A stretch of DNA of 64,000 bases from NCBI GenBank assembly GCA_965247295.1, contig CBDFGQ010000006.1, positions 124,001 to 188,000 on the forward strand, in the 5' to 3' direction. The position numbers and the translations under genes are program-made. Under the pieces are notes generated by a model. The model saw nothing but the letters and a program-made list of their open reading frames with translations, was not told the DNA's origin and did not search any database. Shown in pieces: positions 60,780 to 64,000 of the stretch. This stretch comes from CBDFGQ01 sp965247295. Its GTDB lineage: Bacteria > Chloroflexota > Dehalococcoidia > Lucifugimonadales > JAGWBF01. Position 1 is the first letter of the stretch, and each line of letters begins with the position of its first letter.

Positions 60780-61296
60780 ATGTACGACACGAGTGGCGAG
60801 ATCGAGAAAGTCTTCCAGAACGGCGATTTTCATGGGATTCACCACATCGTTCCGTATGGGCCAACTACTGAGGTACAGCCTGAAGCCCCCACGCAGGCAT
60901 CCTGACGACGACATAAACCAGTACATGGTCGTGGACTTTGTTAATGCCGTTCGGGGGTGCCTGAAGGCTGGCGGGTATGCATCTAAGGAAGATGAAGGGG
61001 AGAGTGCTGGCACCTTTCTAGTGGGCTATCAAGGTCGTCTGTTCAAGATTGAAAGCGACTACCAAGTGGGTATCCCCGAGGACGGCTACGCTGCTGTCGG
61101 CTCTGGGCAGGACATTGCCCGAGGCTCCCTGTTCGCCACCCAGGGGCAGGAGCCTCGTAGCCGTGTACTTACGGCGCTGAGGTCTGCGGAGCGGTTCAAT
61201 GCAGGGGTACGCGGTCCGTTTCATATTCTGCCAGAGTCGGAGCCGCAACTGGGTAAGCCACCGCTTGAGCAGGATATCGATAGGAGGGTGCCCTAA
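60780..61296 (+). pseudogene. Proteasome-like (Ntn-hydrolase) protein, 5'-truncated and frameshifted
   Basis: The ATG at 60780 has a GAGGAGG site and starts MYDTSGEIEKVFQNGDF. One extra base near 60830 shifts the frame, and the protein continues FMGFTTSFRMGQLLRY ... FVNAVRGCLKAGGYA ... GTFLVGYQGRLFKIESDYQVG ... YAAVGSGQDIARGSLFAT ... SAERFNAGVRGPFHIL. This is the middle and end of an HslV/20S-like fold known from phages and bacteria. The N-terminal segment that would carry the nucleophile is missing, so the product is unlikely to be an active peptidase. Confidence 0.65.
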
Positions 61297-61328
61297 GTTG
61301 GCCGAAACCTAAGAGTGAGAGGCAAAGA

Positions 61329-61496
61329 ATGTTTGAGTGTAGTCAGTTCAACAATGAGGCATATGCGTGCCCGAACCGGAGGCATTGCTACGCCTGCGAC
61401 CAACACCGTCGCTATGGGATAGGCCGATTCAGGTTTCACGTTGGTTGTTGCGACAAGTACTGGCTGCGAGAGGATGCCCCTGATGCCATTCAATGA
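61329..61496 (+). CDS. Cys/His-rich microprotein
   Basis: 55 aa. FECSQFNNEAYACPNRRHCYACDQHRRYG ... GCCDKYW: seven cysteines in zinc-site spacing. The ribosome site is weak (GAGAGG). Its end overlaps the next gene. Confidence 0.5.
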   Translation: MFECSQFNNEAYACPNRRHCYACDQHRRYGIGRFRFHVGCCDKYWLREDAPDAIQ

Positions 61497-61689
61497 TGAG
61501 GAAGCCGTAGCTTCCGAACTGTTGTTACAGTTCCAGCAAATCGTTACTGGAGACTGGAGCCTTCGTGTGAACGACAGCGAATTTCACGGTGCGTTGCACA
61601 TATTGCAGTCGTTCATCGTCCAGCACATGCTCCAGAGGCAGGAGCCGGAGCACTGGGCAATTTGGTATGACGAGGGGGTTCTAAGTTGA
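61474..61689 (+). CDS. Small acidic phage protein
   Basis: 71 aa from the ATG at 61474 (GAGAGG before), or 68 from 61483. EEAVASELLLQFQQIVTGDWSLRV ... GALHILQSFIVQHMLQRQEPEHW is helical. No family recognised. Confidence 0.45.
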   Translation: MPLMPFNDEEAVASELLLQFQQIVTGDWSLRVNDSEFHGALHILQSFIVQHMLQRQEPEHWAIWYDEGVLS

Positions 61690-61840
61690 CCGAAGCCAAC
61701 CTGCTCAAGAGGTACATTGGACGTGCAGGCCAAATGAGGTAATCCCCCTCTCCGGTAATTACTAGTAGTATTTACTATAAGGTATTGTTTTGTGAATACT
61801 TTAGATAGATACTTTTAGTAACTAATCAGAGGTATTACTA

Positions 61841-61915
61841 ATGGGAGATACCAAGAAGGAAATCGGCATTGTCTTGTTGGAGGGATGCCGATGCCGATGC
61901 AGCCATGAATGTTAG
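61841..61915 (+). pseudogene. Truncated zinc-ribbon remnant
   Basis: 24 codons, MGDTKKEIGIVLLEGCRCRC then SHEC and stop. LLEGxRCRC(G/S)HE resembles the start of the rubredoxin-like ribbons (compare 49601-49759), cut short. It follows an AT-rich stretch (61755-61840) with no other gene. Confidence 0.35.
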
Positions 61916-62213
61916 TGAGTACCAGGAAATGTTTGAGAACATGGGGATAGAGGACAGGGAACTCCGCCATGTACTACGCTATGGGGGCCTGCCTAGGCGA
62001 GTGTACTTCAATCGCAATAAAGATGTCGGCATCTACTTCTCAGCCCATGGGGATGATGAGGCGTGGTATCCGAGCAACCTGTGGGAGAAGATAGCCCCCT
62101 ACCGAGTCCAAAAGGCGGACCACAAGCGGCTGAATGTTGTTCCTAGGCCTGGAATGGCAACCGGGGCGTTTCGGAACCTCGTTTTGAATTGGGAAAAGCA
62201 CGAAGGACAATAA
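61905..62213 (+). CDS. Hypothetical phage protein
   Basis: 102 aa from the ATG at 61905. EYQEMFENMGIEDRELRHVLRYGGLPRRVYFNRNKDVGIYF and a basic C-terminus. No family recognised. Lower GC than its left neighbours; last rightward gene seen. Confidence 0.5.
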   Translation: MNVSEYQEMFENMGIEDRELRHVLRYGGLPRRVYFNRNKDVGIYFSAHGDDEAWYPSNLWEKIAPYRVQKADHKRLNVVPRPGMATGAFRNLVLNWEKHEGQ

Positions 62214-62383
62214 ACCCCCATCTACCAGATGAGCTGAAACATACGATAGTATCCCCGTCACTCAGACGTTGTATCGAACACCTTGAGTTGTTGTCCGCTA
62301 ACTTGAACGACTACGAGTCACCATGATCCCCCAAGAGCCTTCCTATTCCCCATCGCCACTAGTCCCCTTGGCCCTGGACTGGC

Positions 62384-62440
62384 TTTGCACCTAAAGTCCG
62401 ACTTGCATATAAAGTCGGGATTCTGCACACAAAGTCTTTA
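62384..62440. repeat. TGCA-NNN-AAAGTC direct repeats
   Basis: Three copies of TGCA followed after three bases by AAAGTC start at 62386, 62404 and 62425, spaced about 18-21 bp (two helix turns). They lie in the convergent gap 62214-62462 and could be protein-binding sites or part of a boundary. No gene is seen in this gap. Confidence 0.45.
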
Positions 62441-62462
62441 TCCTTAGGCTGTGGCTAAGTCA

Positions 62463-62867
62463 TTATTTTCGCCTTCGCATAATGCGGTGCACTTCGCCGT
62501 ATAAGTCCCCGATAAGTCCTGTAATCTCCCGATGTTCTATATCTTCATCAGGGCCAAGTTTACTTGTCCAACGAGCATCGGGTAATTGGCGTGCTGCATG
62601 TTTCCATCTGCCACCTTGTGCGTAGATAGCTACCTTCTCGTATCTTTCCTCAATTTCGTCACCTTCACAGAGTTCGTACCCCATCTGCGCAAATACAGCA
62701 ATTAGACTTTCTACGTTCGGCGTTCGCTCAGCGGGCCATTTATATCCTGGTAGGTGGCTCCACCATTCAGTATCATCGCCAGCGGCCCAAGCAATGCAAT
62801 TGTATTCGTCAGTTGGCTGACTGGTGATATCAAAATCTAAGGATGGGAACGCATCATCAATCCACAT
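62463..62867 (-). CDS. DUF7689-like protein
   Basis: 134 aa. YNCIAWAAGDDTEWW near residue 22, then AVFAQMGYELCEGDEIEERYEKVAIYAQGGRWKHAARQLPDARWTSKLGPDEDIEH, matches the DUF7689 pattern, which has conserved Cys and His residues resembling a papain- or NlpC-like arrangement (Cys in NCIAW, His in THAARQ/KHAARQ). It begins 6 bp after the methylase-fusion gene and is clearly co-transcribed with it. Function not established. Confidence 0.75.
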   Translation of the reverse strand: MWIDDAFPSLDFDITSQPTDEYNCIAWAAGDDTEWWSHLPGYKWPAERTPNVESLIAVFAQMGYELCEGDEIEERYEKVAIYAQGGRWKHAARQLPDARWTSKLGPDEDIEHREITGLIGDLYGEVHRIMRRRK

Positions 62868-62873
62868 TTGTAA

Positions 62874-64000
62874 TCACCAGCGGTACCCACGTTGTCTCCC
62901 CCATTCAAGCCAGGCTTCGGCCATTGCACGCAGATTTCCCTGGCTATCTTCCGGAACAGGATTAGCACCAGTGATGGCATGTAACGCCCAAAACCAATGT
63001 CCCGATTTACGCTGAAGCTCGGCTAACAATAGTGGGACGACACGTGGCCCCATTCCTATGATACGTTGATAGGTCGGGTGCATCACCATTTCAGATACGT
63101 CAACACCACGAGGCCGTTGTTCCTCCCAATCCTCGATAAGCCGTTCAAACTCTTTGCGGAGTCCGGTCCCATTGTATCCTGATAGGAGATCACCAGCGGC
63201 GGATAACAACTCTTGGTGACGCCTGTTGATTCGCGACTTTAATTCCGCGGTTCTATTGAGAGCAAGATGAGTGATCCGGTTAGGAGTGACTTTCCTTCCA
63301 TAATTGAATCGCCATTTTTCATGGCGGATCGTGGTGGCAGCAATAAACAAGTCTTCAAGATCTGTGTCTGGTTGAGGAATTAGCAGTAAACAATCTGAGG
63401 TAGCACCACAAGGGACCAATTGGACAAACGCCTCACCAATGCTCCCAGTTCTTGGGACGGTAACAAAGGGAGGTGCAATTACATCGACATTTGGTGGTAG
63501 TTCATAGAATCCGTGACACCCGTTATCACTCCCCGCAGACGATATAACAGGGACGACGCCCTGTGCCAAGCCCAATTTTGACTCTAACTCAGGTTGCCCA
63601 TAGTAAATCTTAAAGAGTTTGCCGATTGTATTTTCCCCACACGGTGTGGCATTTATTGAGGAATTAGACCTTCTTTTGTACGGCTTGGGCTCCAATTCGC
63701 CTGAATCAACAGCGTTACGGAGTCCAGTCAGTTCATCCGCATGTAGAACCTGGAACGCCATATTGCTACTTATCAGGAAGGATGCGGTTTCCTCTAGAAT
63801 GTCTTCCCCAAAAGGTACGCTTTCAATGTAGGCACTTGGTGACCATTCAGCACGTGATATAGGTGTCCAGATACATCTTCCAGCGATAGACCGATGATTC
63901 CTGTAGGCGGCAAGGACATCACTAAGTTGCTCTCCCTGTTGCTCTACTCTCACTCCTTTCCGTAGGCGGTATCCGTCATTCTCAATGTGTGCAAAGAATA
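62874..64000 (-). CDS. DNA methylase/target-recognition fusion with extra C-terminal domain (5' end outside window)
   Basis: The frame is open to the right edge. The first visible residues (FFAHIENDGYRLRKGVR ... DVLAAYRN) are the end of an HsdM-like N6-adenine methylase. Next comes a specificity-type domain (LFKIYYGQPELESKL ... VVPVISSAGSDNGCHGFY ... VTVPRTGSIGEAFV ... WRFNYGRKVTPNRI), as in fused M-S subunits or type IIG enzymes. The last 85 residues carry VMHPTYQRIIGMGPRVVPLLLAEL ... HWFWALHAITG ... AEAWLEWGRQRGY, a domain usually seen as a separate small protein. The apparent GTG start at 63953 is internal. Lower GC than the phage operon suggests separate transfer. Confidence 0.75.
   Translation of the reverse strand, partial: FFAHIENDGYRLRKGVRVEQQGEQLSDVLAAYRNHRSIAGRCIWTPISRAEWSPSAYIESVPFGEDILEETASFLISSNMAFQVLHADELTGLRNAVDSGELEPKPYKRRSNSSINATPCGENTIGKLFKIYYGQPELESKLGLAQGVVPVISSAGSDNGCHGFYELPPNVDVIAPPFVTVPRTGSIGEAFVQLVPCGATSDCLLLIPQPDTDLEDLFIAATTIRHEKWRFNYGRKVTPNRITHLALNRTAELKSRINRRHQELLSAAGDLLSGYNGTGLRKEFERLIEDWEEQRPRGVDVSEMVMHPTYQRIIGMGPRVVPLLLAELQRKSGHWFWALHAITGANPVPEDSQGNLRAMAEAWLEWGRQRGYRW

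Noticed and set aside
61690..61738. TTG-started 15-codon frame (TEANLLKRYIGRA)
   Set aside because: Too short and without a supporting ribosome site; possibly the start of a lost gene.
1..64000. CRISPR arrays, retrons, diversity-generating repeats
   Set aside because: No regularly spaced 25-40-bp repeats with unique spacers, no reverse transcriptase and no template/variable repeat pair were seen; the tail repeats lie between genes and are not evenly spaced.
43061..64000. Complete prophage with structural genes
   Set aside because: No terminase, portal, capsid, tail or integrase gene is visible in this window; the element may continue to the right or be a satellite.

Overview
The window looks like a chromosomal segment of a high-GC member of the Chloroflexota, probably a SAR202/Dehalococcoidia-type lineage. 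This is inferred from gene content: a reductive-dehalogenase-like Fe-S protein, a luciferase-like (LLM) flavin oxidoreductase, acetamidase/formamidase, GMC oxidoreductase, NHL-propeller proteins, many Thr/Pro-rich lipoproteins, and a 5S rRNA gene standing alone. No marker gene here settles the taxonomy.

Region 1 (1-43060) is host chromosome. It holds an rdhA-like cluster (1-1964), radA and clpC (5527-9513), an isolated 5S rRNA (9921-10040), secreted CHRD and LamG proteins, moaD-moaE, an F420/FMN-type oxidase, an ABC-2 exporter, a lipoprotein serpin, and a run of catabolic enzymes (hydrolase, FmdA, LLM, OsmC, NHL, epimerase, PLP enzyme, GMC oxidoreductase, amidohydrolase). It is heavily scarred by insertion sequences. 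An IS1182-type element (2365-4343) and an IS1380-type element (21527-23243) each sit inside a lipoprotein gene; the target duplications can be seen and both interrupted proteins can be rebuilt in frame. Two nearly identical IS3-type elements (40062-41374 and 41603-42915) lie in inverted orientation 228 bp apart. Several other genes carry single-base frameshifts or in-frame stops.

Region 2 (43061 to the right edge) reads as an integrated phage-like element. Its left boundary is a 23-bp fragment matching the 3' end of a tRNA-Ser, in the orientation expected if the intact tRNA and the integrase lie beyond position 64000. A leftward lysogeny module (LexA/S24-type repressor plus small genes) diverges from a rightward early operon: small HTH and excisionase-type proteins, a SNF2-type helicase, a primase, an iteron-rich AT patch that may be an origin, a UvrD-type helicase, a VRR-NUC nuclease, MazG, a PAPS-reductase-like protein, a C5 DNA methyltransferase and several zinc ribbons. 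No capsid, portal, terminase large subunit or integrase is visible.

The most unusual signal is in Region 2. Unrelated neighbouring genes are separated by direct copies of the 3' end of another gene. Five copies of the repressor 3' tail punctuate the genes downstream of the repressor; the mazG tail is repeated after the PAPS-reductase-like gene; a 114-bp block flanks an HExxH gene; and a common tail ends two otherwise unrelated early genes. Two leftward one- or two-gene cassettes also interrupt the rightward operon and share a 42-bp leader. Together these suggest growth by gene cassettes that insert at gene 3' ends and duplicate them. At the far right edge, a lower-GC pair encodes a DNA methylase-target recognition fusion with an extra C-terminal domain, followed by a DUF7689-like protein, a candidate restriction or defence module.
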